The notes beneath the pieces are model-generated. The model saw nothing but the letters and a program-made list of their open reading frames with translations, was not told where the DNA came from and searched no databases. From positions 27,992 through 91,991 of the forward strand of contig CASDZW010000012.1 in NCBI GenBank assembly GCA_949285915.1: a stretch of DNA of 64,000 nucleotides. The letters run 5' to 3'. This document shows, in pieces, positions 47,618 to 58,971 of this stretch (position 1 is the first letter of the stretch; each line of letters starts with the position of its first letter). The stretch comes from an uncultured Collinsella sp. Lineage in GTDB: Bacteria > Actinomycetota > Coriobacteriia > Coriobacteriales > Coriobacteriaceae. A program made the position numbers and the translations under genes.

Positions 47618-48838
47618 ATGCCCGAGATGCTTACGCTCGACGCCTTTGAGGAGGCCTCGCAGAAGGTAAAAGAGGTCACGCAGGAGACCAAGCTCGTCGA
47701 GAGCCCGTATTTCTCCGCGCAGTGCGGCAACCGCGTATGGCTCAAACCCGAGAACATGCAGCGCACGGGCGCTTACAAGGTGCGCGGTGCGTACTACAAG
47801 ATCTCGACGATGGAATCCGATGAGCTCGAGCGCGGCATCGTCACGGCAAGTGCCGGTAACCATGCGCAGGGCGTGGCCTTTGCCGCCACGCGCGCCGGCG
47901 CCCGCTCGGTGGTGGTCATGCCCACGACCACGCCCCTTATCAAGGTGGAGCGCACCAAGGGCTACGGCGCCGAGGTCCTGCTCTCGGGCGATGTGTACGA
48001 CGAGTCGTGCGATTTTGCCCTTGAGCTCGCCGAGCGCGAGGGCATGACTTTTATCCATCCCTTCAACGACCCCGTGGTGGCGACCGGTCAGGGCACCATC
48101 GCGATGGAGATCGTGCAGGAGTTGCCGCTCGTCGACACCATTCTCGTGCCCGTGGGCGGCGGCGGGCTCTCCTGCGGCGTGGCGACGTTTGCCAAGCTCT
48201 ACAACCCCAAGATCCGCGTCATCGGTGTGGAACCGGCGGGCGCGCCGAGCCTCACGGCCGCGCTCGAGGCGGGCAGCCCCGTGAAGCTTCCTGGCGCGAA
48301 CACCATCGCTGACGGCACCGCGGTGCTCGAGGTGGGCGACAAGGTCTTCCCGTACCTCCAAAAGAACCTCGACGACGTTATCGCCGTGCCGGACGACGAG
48401 CTCATCGTGGCATTCCTCGACATGGTGGAAAACCACAAGATGATTGTCGAGAACTCGGGTCTGCTCACGGTGGCGGCGCTCAAGCATCTGGCGCCCGAGA
48501 ACCGCCGCGTGGTGTCGATTCTTTCCGGCGGCAACATGGACGTCATCACCATGAGCTCGGTGGTGCAACACGGCCTCATCCAGCGCGGGCGCATCTTCAC
48601 GGTAAGCGTGCTGCTGCCGGACCGTCCGGGCATGCTCGTGAAGGTAGCCTCCGCCATCGCCGATGAGAACGGCAACGTCATCAAGCTCGAGCACAACCAG
48701 TTTGTCTCGACCAACCGCAACGCCGCTGTGGAGCTGCGCGTCACCATCGAGGCGTTTGGCGAGAACCACAAGCGCCAGATCGTCGAGGCGCTCGAGCGCG
48801 CCGGCTTTACCCCCACGGTGGTCCAGACCGCGCTGTAG
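47618..48838 (+). CDS. ilvA: Threonine ammonia-lyase with ACT domain
   Basis: This 406-aa PLP enzyme turns threonine into 2-oxobutanoate, the first step to isoleucine. The PLP lysine lies in AYKVRGAYYK; ASAGNHAQGVA and VPVGGGGLSCG bind the substrate and the phosphate. An ACT domain occupies about 325-406 (FTVSVLLPDRPGMLVKVASA), so it may be feedback-regulated. AGGGGAGGGG precedes the ATG. The other isoleucine/valine genes ilvDBN lie 10 kb downstream beyond the sugar island. Confidence 0.94.
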   Translation: MPEMLTLDAFEEASQKVKEVTQETKLVESPYFSAQCGNRVWLKPENMQRTGAYKVRGAYYKISTMESDELERGIVTASAGNHAQGVAFAATRAGARSVVVMPTTTPLIKVERTKGYGAEVLLSGDVYDESCDFALELAEREGMTFIHPFNDPVVATGQGTIAMEIVQELPLVDTILVPVGGGGLSCGVATFAKLYNPKIRVIGVEPAGAPSLTAALEAGSPVKLPGANTIADGTAVLEVGDKVFPYLQKNLDDVIAVPDDELIVAFLDMVENHKMIVENSGLLTVAALKHLAPENRRVVSILSGGNMDVITMSSVVQHGLIQRGRIFTVSVLLPDRPGMLVKVASAIADENGNVIKLEHNQFVSTNRNAAVELRVTIEAFGENHKRQIVEALERAGFTPTVVQTAL

Positions 48839-48863
48839 CTTCCTTACTAGGACTTCTTTCCCG

Positions 48864-48902
48864 AGCGCGTGCGGCGCATCACGCCGCGTGCGCTTGTAGG
48901 TC
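48864..48902 (+). terminator. Hairpin after ilvA
   Basis: GAGCGCGTGCGGCG pairs with CGCCGC-GTGCGCTT across a short loop, then TGTAGG. Stem strong, T-tract poor. Confidence 0.4.
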
Positions 48903-48982
48903 CCGCGGCTCGGCTGCTGCGGGACGCACTGTACGCATGTCCCCGGTACGCGCGATTGTCCAACATCGCGTTCGGCGGCAGA

Positions 48983-49151
48983 ATTGTGTGCAGTGAAAGA
49001 TTGTGTGCGCTGAAACTATTTCCACGAACAGATGGCTCGAAAGCGGCAAGTCTTCTACCTGTGGGTTTGTGAACGATTGTGTGATGGGCTTTCTTGCATA
49101 GGGCTCATGTTGTCAGTTTCACCGCACACAATTTGTTTCACTGCACACAAT
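48983..49151 (+). repeat. ATTGTGT repeat element, copy B
   Basis: Direct 16-mers at 48983-48998 and 49000-49015 (ATTGTGTGCAGTGAAA, ATTGTGTGCGCTGAAA) face inverted ones at 49117-49132 and 49136-49151. A lone ATTGTGTG lies at 49075. The core GTCTTCTACCTGTGGGTTTG (from 49050) matches copy C. It lies at the left edge of the sugar island, after ilvA. Confidence 0.8.
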
Positions 49152-49261
49152 CTTGTGCTGCATGCGAAATTGTTCCGAGTGCATGTGATGTCGCGGGCCG
49201 CATGCGCCGGGGACGCATCATGCACGACATGTTGCGTATGCAGCCTTTCCAGTGCTGCTCA

Positions 49262-49310
49262 TATAAGATAGAAATCGTGATATAAGGCAATAGAGTCTGA
49301 TATAGATTTG
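49262..49310 (+). promoter_or_regulatory. AT-rich promoter and candidate AraC-site pair upstream of the MupG-like gene
   Basis: TGATATA occurs twice in direct orientation exactly 20 bp apart (49278 and 49298), two helical turns, as AraC-type proteins often bind. TATA-rich words here could also be the -10. Similar TGATAT/GATATA words fill the araC-PTS intergenic region at 52570-52612. Confidence 0.5.
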
Positions 49311-49361
49311 CTCGTGCCTCCGCTATGCTCGTCTCGCAACGTCATGAGGAGGACGAACCAG

Positions 49362-50468
49362 ATGCTCTGTATATCCCTGTATCCCGATAAGACGACCCTT
49401 CAAGAAGATGAGGCGTATCTCGAGCTTGCCCGCAGCCTGGGATATGGCCGTGTATTCACCTCGTTTTTGCAGATAAATCCCGAGGACCCTCGGCGCAGCG
49501 TTATGCGTATCAGGGAATCGTGTTCCTTGGCGAGGGAGAAGGGTTTCGAGGTCACCCTCGATATCCATCCGCTTGTGTTCGACTATATCCATGCCGAGCC
49601 TACGGACCTTCGCTACTTCTACGAGATGGGCGTTACCACTGTGCGTCTCGATGCGGGGTTCAACGGGAGAACCGAGGCGGCGATGACGCACAACCCGTGG
49701 GGGATTGGTATCGAGCTCAACATGAGCAACGACAATCCCATGCTCGACCTTGTGGAGGCGTACGGTGCAGACGCGCAGCGTCTTTCGGGGTCGTGCAATT
49801 TCTATCCCCAGCGTTATACGGGCATGCCCCTCGACGCATTCCGAAGCGTTGCCGAGCGCTATCGTTCGCATCATATGCGCTCGGCAGCGTTCATTACCTC
49901 ACAGGCCGCAAGCGTCTCTCCTTGGCCCGTCTGCGAAGGCAACTGCACGCTTGAGATGCATCGCGATTTGCCCATAAGGCTGCAGGCGCGTCATCTCAAG
50001 ATGCTTAATCTCGTGGACGATTGGATTGTAGGCAACGCCTATGCGCCTGAGACAGAGCTTGCTGCGGTTGCGGAGGAGTATCGCCGCGACCGACCTGTTG
50101 TTGGGGTGGTGTTGGATGCCGAGGCGAGTGAGGCCGAGCGCGAGCTGCTGCTCGGGCACGGGCAGCGCTATCGCGGCGACTGCAGCCCGTACATGATTCG
50201 CAGCTGCGAGGGGCGGAGAACCTTTGGCAATCGCCCCCTGCCCGCCCATCTTAATCGCGATGTAAAGCGCGGCGATGTGTTGGTCCTCAATGAGGATTAC
50301 GGCCAGTATCGGGCGGAGGTGCAGATGGCACTGCTCGATCGGCCGGCAGATCCGCGCGTCAACGTGGTCGGTCACGTGGCGGAAGACGAGCTGCCGCTCA
50401 TCGATGCGCTGCGTCGCTATGAGGAGTTCGATTTGGTGGAGGCGCAAACCGAGGTCGTGGTCGCATGA
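49362..50468 (+). CDS. MupG-like (DUF871) glycosidase-family protein
   Basis: This 368-aa protein has the DUF871 TIM barrel: MLCISLYPDKTTLQED, GYGRVFTSFLQINPED, VTLDIHPLVFDYI and FNGRTEAAMT, with HNPWGIGIELNMSND. The C-terminal cyclophilin-like part follows. In Staphylococcus MupG is a 6-phospho-N-acetylmuramidase that cleaves the PTS-imported MurNAc-6P-GlcNAc disaccharide. Here the substrate may be another phospho-disaccharide. Start chosen for GAGGAGGA nine bases upstream. It overlaps the ROK gene (ATGA). Confidence 0.85.
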   Translation: MLCISLYPDKTTLQEDEAYLELARSLGYGRVFTSFLQINPEDPRRSVMRIRESCSLAREKGFEVTLDIHPLVFDYIHAEPTDLRYFYEMGVTTVRLDAGFNGRTEAAMTHNPWGIGIELNMSNDNPMLDLVEAYGADAQRLSGSCNFYPQRYTGMPLDAFRSVAERYRSHHMRSAAFITSQAASVSPWPVCEGNCTLEMHRDLPIRLQARHLKMLNLVDDWIVGNAYAPETELAAVAEEYRRDRPVVGVVLDAEASEAERELLLGHGQRYRGDCSPYMIRSCEGRRTFGNRPLPAHLNRDVKRGDVLVLNEDYGQYRAEVQMALLDRPADPRVNVVGHVAEDELPLIDALRRYEEFDLVEAQTEVVVA

Positions 50469-51391
50469 AGGACGTAAAACAGGCGATGGAGCAGGCTCGC
50501 TACGTTGGCGTCGACATTGGGGGCACGCGTCTGAAACTCGGTGTTGTCAGCGCTAGGGGAGAGGTGAGCGACCTTAGAAACGTCTCGACCCCCCAGACGC
50601 GTGAGGAGATTTTTGACACCATTGGCTCCTTTGTGTCGGAGTGTGCGGCGGCAGGGCCGGTTGAAGGTGTTGGCCTGAGCATGCCGGGCATCATTGACGG
50701 TAGCGGCTATACCGTTACGGCGGGTGCGGTAAAGGCGCTGCGCAACCGTCCGGTCCAAGATGAGCTTACCGAGCTTGTGTGCCTGCCGGTTAGGGTGTCA
50801 AATGACGGGCGCGCGGCGGCTCTTGCCGAAGGTTGGGTTGGCGCGGCGCAGGACGTTTCGGACTATATCGTCTTTACGTTGGGCACCGCGATTGCAGCAG
50901 GTATCGTGCTCGACGGAAAGCTCCGCGATGGTCTCGGGGGCCTGGCGGGGGAGTTTGGCGTCGCCCTTGCCGACATCGTGCGGAACGACTACGAGGCGCA
51001 CTCGTTTGCCTTCAGGGCGGCGACGGTCGCGGGCCTTTGCCGCGACTATAGTTACGCGGTACACGAGCGCGTGCTCGACGCACGTGAGATTTACCGTAGA
51101 GCCGCCGCAGGCGACAACGAAGCAGCTCGCGCCATTGAGGACTTCTATCAGGCCGTAGCGGTGCTTTGCGTGAACTCCGCAGTGACCGTCGCCCCCGAAG
51201 CTATTGTCATCGGCGGAGGCATCAGCGCCAACGACCAGGCTTTTTTGGGCATGCATCGGGCTTGGGAGCGCGTCATCGACAATTATCCGGTCCTCGGTTG
51301 CGTTCGCATGCCAGAGCTCAGGCGGGCGGGATGCCGCAACAACGCTGGCATGATCGGCGCTGTATATCGGCTTATCTGTGACAAGGCTTAG
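50465..51391 (+). CDS. ROK-family sugar kinase lacking the zinc motif (1)
   Basis: This 308-aa protein carries the phosphate-binding YVGVDIGGTRLKLGVV, SMPGIIDG, SNDGRAAALAE, FTLGTAIAAGIVLDGKL and VIGGGIS of ROK kinases. The Cys-rich zinc motif (CxCGxxGCxE) that usually follows GEFG is absent. It probably phosphorylates a sugar released by the neighbouring hydrolases. It is coupled by a 4-bp overlap to the MupG-like gene and converges with the AraC regulator. Confidence 0.88.
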   Translation: MKDVKQAMEQARYVGVDIGGTRLKLGVVSARGEVSDLRNVSTPQTREEIFDTIGSFVSECAAAGPVEGVGLSMPGIIDGSGYTVTAGAVKALRNRPVQDELTELVCLPVRVSNDGRAAALAEGWVGAAQDVSDYIVFTLGTAIAAGIVLDGKLRDGLGGLAGEFGVALADIVRNDYEAHSFAFRAATVAGLCRDYSYAVHERVLDAREIYRRAAAGDNEAARAIEDFYQAVAVLCVNSAVTVAPEAIVIGGGISANDQAFLGMHRAWERVIDNYPVLGCVRMPELRRAGCRNNAGMIGAVYRLICDKA

Positions 51392-51407
51392 CCCCCACAG
51401 GTTGTCA

Positions 51408-52556
51408 CTACAGGTAGTAGAAGTTCCGCGTCTGATACTCGCGCGGAGTCTGCCCCGTCACCTTTTTGAACTGGGCGATGAAATGGCTCTGCGACGAGAA
51501 TCCCAGGCGCGTGGCGATATCCTGGGCGGGCATGTCGGTAAAGAGCAGGAGATGCTCTGCCTCTTCAACCTTGCGGTGCAGGATGTAGGTTGTGAGCGTC
51601 TCGCCCGTTTCGCGCTTAAAGGTGGCAGAAATGTAGGCGCCAGAGCGGCCGGTCGCTTCTGAGAGATCGGTCAAGGTGATCTTGTCTTGAAGATGCTCGG
51701 CGATGTATTCGACGCACCGGTGAACGAGCGGCGAGCTTGCCTTACTTGCCGCTGTGATGAGGTCAACGAACGAGAAGCTCATGTATCTGAAGTAGTCGAG
51801 GAACCCTTCGGCGGTGCGGACGCGTCCCAGATTCTGCAGCAGGGCGTCGGAGAGTGAGAAGGCGGCGTCGAGAGGTACCCCTTCCTGGATGGCAAGCCTT
51901 GTGAGCAGCGTATCGAGGGCAATGAACTTGTAACGCATGGTCTCTAGGTCGTTGGCGCCGAGTTTTGGCCGATAGGTCTTTCCCATCTGCGAGATGATCC
52001 AGTCGAGCTTGTCCTTTCTGCCGCGCTTTACGTAATCGAGGTACTTCAGCTCAAATTGATAGGAGTCCCTCGTGGCTTCTTCGGCCCGCCTGCTCTCCAC
52101 GTTCGCCTCGCGCGTACCCTCGACCTCGCTCAAGATATCCGCCTCGTCGATGCGCTCGACCGGAATTGCCGCAGTCTCGATACGCTTGTGCGTAACCGCG
52201 GTGTAGACGAACTTCGCCATAGCGCAGAAGCTCTCAACCGTCTCGCTCGACACGTAGTTTTTTATGACGCCGAGACGAGGATCATCCTCTATGGAAGCCT
52301 CGAGAAGGCAACAGGGACCTACGAGCACGGTGAAGTCACCAGAGGTGAACGAGGCGACGAGGTAGTGGTAGATGGAAAGAGCGTGCACAGGGTACTCGTC
52401 TTGTGCGAATAGACCGTCCATCATGTCGAGATAGGGCATAAGCGGGGAGCTTTTGGGGAAAAGCAGCGTTCGGCTAGCATCGAGGACGCAGCAGGGCACG
52501 TGCGTGCGGTCGTAGAGCTCCTCGAACGTTTCCTTCATCTGATCGAGGTTAAGCAT
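51408..52556 (-). CDS. AraC-family transcriptional regulator
   Basis: This 382-aa regulator has a C-terminal AraC/XylS DNA-binding domain (KITLTDLSEATGRSGAYISA, LHRKVEEAEHLLLF, IATRLGFSSQSHFIAQFKKV). The N-terminal ~270 residues are a sensory region of the kind found in PTS-linked AraC regulators; the ligand is unknown. It is divergent from the PTS IIC gene, so it probably controls that operon and the MupG operon. GGCGGAGGAATC precedes the ATG. Confidence 0.9.
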   Translation of the reverse strand: MLNLDQMKETFEELYDRTHVPCCVLDASRTLLFPKSSPLMPYLDMMDGLFAQDEYPVHALSIYHYLVASFTSGDFTVLVGPCCLLEASIEDDPRLGVIKNYVSSETVESFCAMAKFVYTAVTHKRIETAAIPVERIDEADILSEVEGTREANVESRRAEEATRDSYQFELKYLDYVKRGRKDKLDWIISQMGKTYRPKLGANDLETMRYKFIALDTLLTRLAIQEGVPLDAAFSLSDALLQNLGRVRTAEGFLDYFRYMSFSFVDLITAASKASSPLVHRCVEYIAEHLQDKITLTDLSEATGRSGAYISATFKRETGETLTTYILHRKVEEAEHLLLFTDMPAQDIATRLGFSSQSHFIAQFKKVTGQTPREYQTRNFYYL

Positions 52557-52736
52557 TGATTCCTCCGCCGGATATAAAAAAGATGCTATAAAACGTATAG
52601 ATATGATATCTCGGAAGCGTTCCTGTCGGTATAACTAAGCTGTCTTGCAGGTGAGGTCGCTGCACCCACCCTGCGCACAGGCGACGGCCGAGCCTGTCTT
52701 TGCGTGCAGCATGTGGCAGAACAAGGAGACTCACAC
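52557..52736. promoter_or_regulatory. araC / PTS IIC divergent control region
   Basis: AT-rich in the first 80 bp. GATATGATATC (52600-52610) is a perfect palindrome about a central G. GATATAAAA, GCTATAAAA and CGTATAGAT words recur at 9-14-bp steps. TATAAC at 52630 is a candidate -10 for the rightward operon with no good -35, as expected for an activator-dependent promoter. Confidence 0.5.
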
Positions 52737-54080
52737 ATGAGTAAGCTTGATGATTTTCTGAACGGCCCGCTCATGGGCCTAGCGAGCAAGTTGGCCAACA
52801 ACACGATTATCTCCTCCCTTATGGAGGGATTCATTCGTACGAGCCCCATTACGCTCGGTATCGCATTCATCACCATCGTCGGCAACTTCCCCATCACCGC
52901 TTGGACCGACTGGCTCGCCGCCATTGGCCTCGCGGACGACGTGACGGCCATCACTAACGGCGCCACCGGTGTCATGACGCTTTACGTCATCTACTCTGTG
53001 GCAATGTCGTACGGCGAGAACCTCGGTCTTGATACCAAGGCCCGTAATGCAGCACTCATCTCGCTCGCATCGTTCATCATGATCATGCCGCAGACGGTCT
53101 CTACGCTGGTGGAGCAGGACGGCGAGATCGTGGAGAGCGCTGTCAACGCCCTCACCCTCGATTACCTGGGCGGTCAGGGTCTGTTTGTGGGCATGATCAT
53201 CGCGCTGGTGGTTACGCGCGCCTACGCGTGGCTCTCAGCTAAGAACATCCAGTTCAAACTGCCCGAGTCCGTGCCGCCCATGGTTTCTGATTCGCTTTCG
53301 CCCATCTTTGTGGTTACGATTATCTTCGTTGCGGTCTTTGCCGTGCGCGTTGGCATGAGCCTCACCCCTGCGGGTGACCTCATCACCTTCTTTATCAACA
53401 CCATCAACGCGCCGCTTCTTGGTCTTTCGACTTCGCCTCTTTCGATCATCGTCATTCAGGGCCTGCTCTCTGCGCTTTGGTTCTTTGGCATCCACAACGC
53501 CGTGCTTCAGGGCCCCCTTGCGGTGATTAGCCTTACCATGGTGACGGGCAACATCCAGGCTTTTGCCCAGGGCGATCCGCTGCCGTTCCTCACCACGAGC
53601 GTCGTGTACCTCGGTATGCAGGCTGCCGGCTTCCGTGGCCTCTACTTCCTGCGCATGCTCAAGATGAAGTCTGCCAAGTTCCGTCAGCTTGCGAAGCTCT
53701 GCATCGTGCCGAGCATCTTCAATATCGATGAGCCGTTCATGTTCGGTATGCCCATCGTCTTGAACCCCATGTTTGCCATTCCGCAGTGCTTCACCCAGAT
53801 TATCGCGGGCTTTGTCACCTGGGGTCTTACGTTCGTGCTGCCGCTCGGCGGGTACAATCCCACGCTCAGCCTCATGCCGTGGACGACGCCTTACTTCGTA
53901 AAGTTCCCGCTTGCGGGCGGCATTCCGCTTGTAATCATCATGCTCGTGTCCTTCGCCATCGGCTACCTCATGTGGACGCCCTTCCTGAAGGCGGCGGACC
54001 GCAAGGAGTTTGAGGCTGAGCAGCGTTTTGAGGCCGAGAAGCTCGCTGCCCAGACGGCAGCAGAATCCGCGGCGGAGTAG
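52737..54080 (+). CDS. PTS lactose/cellobiose-type IIC permease (orphan)
   Basis: This 447-aa permease has the CelB-type pattern: KLDDFLNGPLMGLASKLANN, SALWFFGIHNAVLQGPLAVI and FNIDEPFMFGMPIVLNP. Ten or so helices are visible, then a Glu/Ala-rich tail. No IIA or IIB gene is in the island; the nearest lie in the 21.3-kb operon. AAGGAG lies eight bases before the ATG. It heads the operon continuing with the SGNH hydrolase, GH1, ROK kinase and esterase. Confidence 0.92.
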   Translation: MSKLDDFLNGPLMGLASKLANNTIISSLMEGFIRTSPITLGIAFITIVGNFPITAWTDWLAAIGLADDVTAITNGATGVMTLYVIYSVAMSYGENLGLDTKARNAALISLASFIMIMPQTVSTLVEQDGEIVESAVNALTLDYLGGQGLFVGMIIALVVTRAYAWLSAKNIQFKLPESVPPMVSDSLSPIFVVTIIFVAVFAVRVGMSLTPAGDLITFFINTINAPLLGLSTSPLSIIVIQGLLSALWFFGIHNAVLQGPLAVISLTMVTGNIQAFAQGDPLPFLTTSVVYLGMQAAGFRGLYFLRMLKMKSAKFRQLAKLCIVPSIFNIDEPFMFGMPIVLNPMFAIPQCFTQIIAGFVTWGLTFVLPLGGYNPTLSLMPWTTPYFVKFPLAGGIPLVIIMLVSFAIGYLMWTPFLKAADRKEFEAEQRFEAEKLAAQTAAESAAE

Positions 54081-54084
54081 GGTG

Positions 54085-55293
54085 ATGGCGACCGGTTGGG
54101 TGCGCGCTTGGGCGCGCGCCCAGCGGGGCGTCGCCGCCGTGGCGTCTGTTTCGCGCGGAAGCTATGAGCTGGAGTTCTCAGAGGCGTACGGTGCGCGTGA
54201 GCTGCGCTTGGTCTTTGGAGCACGTTACGATGACGTACCCGTGAGGGTGACGGCGGCAGTGCGCGGCGACGGCACGACCCCCGTCACGTTCAGCGGCGAG
54301 CGCGAGGGGAGCATTCCTGCGGGCGGCACGCTTGTCTCAGACGCGGTGCCGGTTGATGTTTGTGCTGATGCGCCCATTCGTATCCGGTTTACCTTTGCTG
54401 CGGAGTGCCCTGTTGCAAGCGCTTTTGATCTTGCAGACTATGACGGCGTGCGCATCGTTGCAAGCGAGGTCTTTGGACAAGATGGAATGCCTGCGGACGC
54501 GCGCCTTGCGCAGACGATCTTCTGCTTGAGCGGAATTGAGGTCCGCGGCAGCTCTCTGCGTGGCTGCGTTGCCTTTTTTGGCGATTCCATCTGCGAGTTG
54601 GGGACGTACTTCCGTTTGGCGCGTCCGTTTTTGAGCCAGCGCGGCTACGCGGCTCTTAACCTCGGCATCTCGGGCAATCGCTTGCTGCGCGCTATCGAGC
54701 ATGTCGACTTCTCACGCACGGACAATCCCGGTCTTGCCGAGATTGCGCGCAGGTGCCCGGGGCCTTTGACAAATCTTGCCCCAAGGCAGCAGGCATACGG
54801 GTTTGCGGGGGTTGATCGCTTTTCGACCGACGTCCTCTCCTGTTCCGGGCTGGTTCGCGCGGTTGTCGCGTTGGGAGTGAACGACTTGTACATTCCCGGT
54901 ACGTTCTGCGGCGATGAGGATGAGCTGCCTTGTACGGAGGAAATGTTGCAGGGCTATGGGGCGCTTGCGAAGTCCCTCGAGTGCGAGTGTCCAGGTACGT
55001 CGTTGACGTGGCTCGCCATCACTCCCTTTGCGCGGGCGTGCGCAGGGGACGGTTCCCTCGGGGTCCTTCGCCGCGGGGTGAATCGGCACCTCAAGGCGTT
55101 TGCCCACCATCGCGGGGAGCCGTTTGTGGAATTCGACGAAGTACTTTTGCTTGCTCCCGCATGTATTGATCCCGACTGCTTCTTGCCGGATGGGCTCCAT
55201 CCCAACGATCGTGGCGGTGAAGCGATGTTTTACCAGATGGAGGCTTCACTCGTGCATTCGTGCGGGACAACGCCCGCCAAGCAGCCGATGTAG
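54085..55293 (+). CDS. SGNH/GDSL-family acyl hydrolase
   Basis: This 402-aa protein has an N-terminal beta-sandwich-like region (about 1-160) and a C-terminal SGNH hydrolase domain. The catalytic Ser is in AFFGDSICELGTYF; GISGNRLL gives the Gly, GVNDLY the Asn, and DGLHPNDRG the Asp and His. No signal peptide is visible, so it should act inside the cell. Such enzymes remove acetyl or other acyl groups from sugars. It begins four bases after the PTS IIC gene. Confidence 0.85.
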   Translation: MATGWVRAWARAQRGVAAVASVSRGSYELEFSEAYGARELRLVFGARYDDVPVRVTAAVRGDGTTPVTFSGEREGSIPAGGTLVSDAVPVDVCADAPIRIRFTFAAECPVASAFDLADYDGVRIVASEVFGQDGMPADARLAQTIFCLSGIEVRGSSLRGCVAFFGDSICELGTYFRLARPFLSQRGYAALNLGISGNRLLRAIEHVDFSRTDNPGLAEIARRCPGPLTNLAPRQQAYGFAGVDRFSTDVLSCSGLVRAVVALGVNDLYIPGTFCGDEDELPCTEEMLQGYGALAKSLECECPGTSLTWLAITPFARACAGDGSLGVLRRGVNRHLKAFAHHRGEPFVEFDEVLLLAPACIDPDCFLPDGLHPNDRGGEAMFYQMEASLVHSCGTTPAKQPM

Positions 55294-57638
<2,345 letters not shown>

Positions 57639-57680
57639 GCTACGGTAGACGGCAGCGTGCGACGAGAGGGGATGACGGTG

Positions 57681-58688
57681 ATGATGGCGCCCATAGTTCT
57701 GGCGGCCGCCGCTGCGGCGGCGGGCGCGCTCGCATACTCGCCCTGGCCGGTGGTCTGGCTGCTTAGACACGGCTTTGGCGGAGAGTCGCACGCGCAGATT
57801 CCCGACGAGGAGGCGCTGCGCTCGCGCGTCGAAATCCGGCGGGATATTCAGCTGTTTGACGGTGCGCGGAACACGGGATGCGATGTGTACCTTCCCCGTG
57901 CGCGGGGAGACTCCAAGCGACCGCTCCCCGTAGTCTTTTGGATACACGGCGGCGCCTTTGCGGCGGGGTCCAAGGGTGGGGTTCTGCCGTGGGGGCTCTC
58001 GCTGGCGGCGCGCGGTTATGCGGTGGTTGCGCCAGATTATCCCTGGGTTCCCGAAGCGTCCTATCCCGGACAGGCGCGCCATCTGCAGGAGTGTCTCGTG
58101 CGACTTCGCCAGGCGTCGGAGGAGGAGGGCTCGCTTCCCCTCGATATGCATCGCGTAGTGCTCGCGGGCGACTCCGCCGGCGCCTTCCTTGCTGCGCAGG
58201 TGGCGCTTATCGCCACGGACAAGACGTACGAGGCAGCGCTTGATGTCACGAGTGCCCTTGCTGCGGACGATATCAGGGCGACGCTTCTGTTCTGCGGCCC
58301 CTACAGCGTGGGGACGATTCTTAGTTCGGTTAAGAAGCCGACGCTGCGCTACATGGTGAACCGCTTGGGATGGGCGTTTTTTGGCGAGCGTCGGTGGCGC
58401 ACCTCGCCGCTTCTGAGCTCGACCGAGATTGCCCGTCAGGTGACGGGGAGCTTTCCTCCCTCGTTCATTTCGGATGGAAACGGGTTCTCCTTCGAGCGCG
58501 AAGGACGCGAGCTCGCATCTGCACTGGAGGAGGCGGGCGCGCCGGTGGATCATCTGTTCTTCCCTTGCGGGCCGCTGGGTGCCGATGATCCTATCGACCA
58601 CGAATACCAGATGAACCTCGCTTCTCCCGCGGGCAGGCTTGCTTGGGAGCGCGCGACCACGTTTTTGGCTAGATGGTGCTCGGCGTAG
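57681..58688 (+). CDS. Alpha/beta hydrolase of the hormone-sensitive lipase group, membrane anchored
   Basis: This 335-aa protein has the oxyanion motif FWIHGGAFAAGSKGG and nucleophile elbow LAGDSAGAFLAAQ of the HSL/BD-FAE-type esterases. The N-terminus MMAPIVLAAAAAAAGALAYS is a membrane anchor or signal, so it is probably outside. Of three in-frame ATG codons the second is favoured by GAGAGGGG nine bases upstream. It closes the island operon. An acyl-sugar esterase role is inference from the neighbours. Confidence 0.8.
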   Translation: MMAPIVLAAAAAAAGALAYSPWPVVWLLRHGFGGESHAQIPDEEALRSRVEIRRDIQLFDGARNTGCDVYLPRARGDSKRPLPVVFWIHGGAFAAGSKGGVLPWGLSLAARGYAVVAPDYPWVPEASYPGQARHLQECLVRLRQASEEEGSLPLDMHRVVLAGDSAGAFLAAQVALIATDKTYEAALDVTSALAADDIRATLLFCGPYSVGTILSSVKKPTLRYMVNRLGWAFFGERRWRTSPLLSSTEIARQVTGSFPPSFISDGNGFSFEREGRELASALEEAGAPVDHLFFPCGPLGADDPIDHEYQMNLASPAGRLAWERATTFLARWCSA

Positions 58689-58808
58689 TTTGTTTTTGCT
58701 CGGTTGCCACCGTCTACACCTCGAGCGATGCCATCGGCATTGTTTTCGTCCGCTACCGCGAAGCCTGGTATGCGTGAGGTTTTGTGTTTCCGCTGCGTAC
58801 GCTGAAAG

Positions 58809-58963
58809 ATTGTGTATACCGAAATAATGCCAGCGAATAGGCGCCTTGCTGCCGATACGTCTTTTATCTGGGGTTTTGTGGGAGGTTTAGCGGTGAATCG
58901 CTCGGGCGGAGCTGTTTGCGGTCTGTTTCGGTATACACAATCTTTTGTTTCGGTATACACAAT
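58809..58963 (+). repeat. ATTGTGT repeat element, copy C
   Basis: One direct 16-mer (58809-58824) faces two inverted ones (58926-58941, 58948-58963), all exact ATTGTGTATACCGAAA. The outer pair extends to a perfect 24-bp inverted repeat (58801-58824 with 58948-58971) and, with one mismatch, about six bases more. The core GTCTTTTATCTGGGGTTTTG starts at 58859. It lies at the right edge of the sugar island. Confidence 0.85.
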
Positions 58964-58971
58964 CTTTCAGC

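Noticed and set aside
49032..49271. 79-codon frame inside repeat copy B
   Set aside because: No ribosome-binding site; the matching region of copies A and C does not keep a conserved protein, and the frame is made mostly of the repeat motifs.
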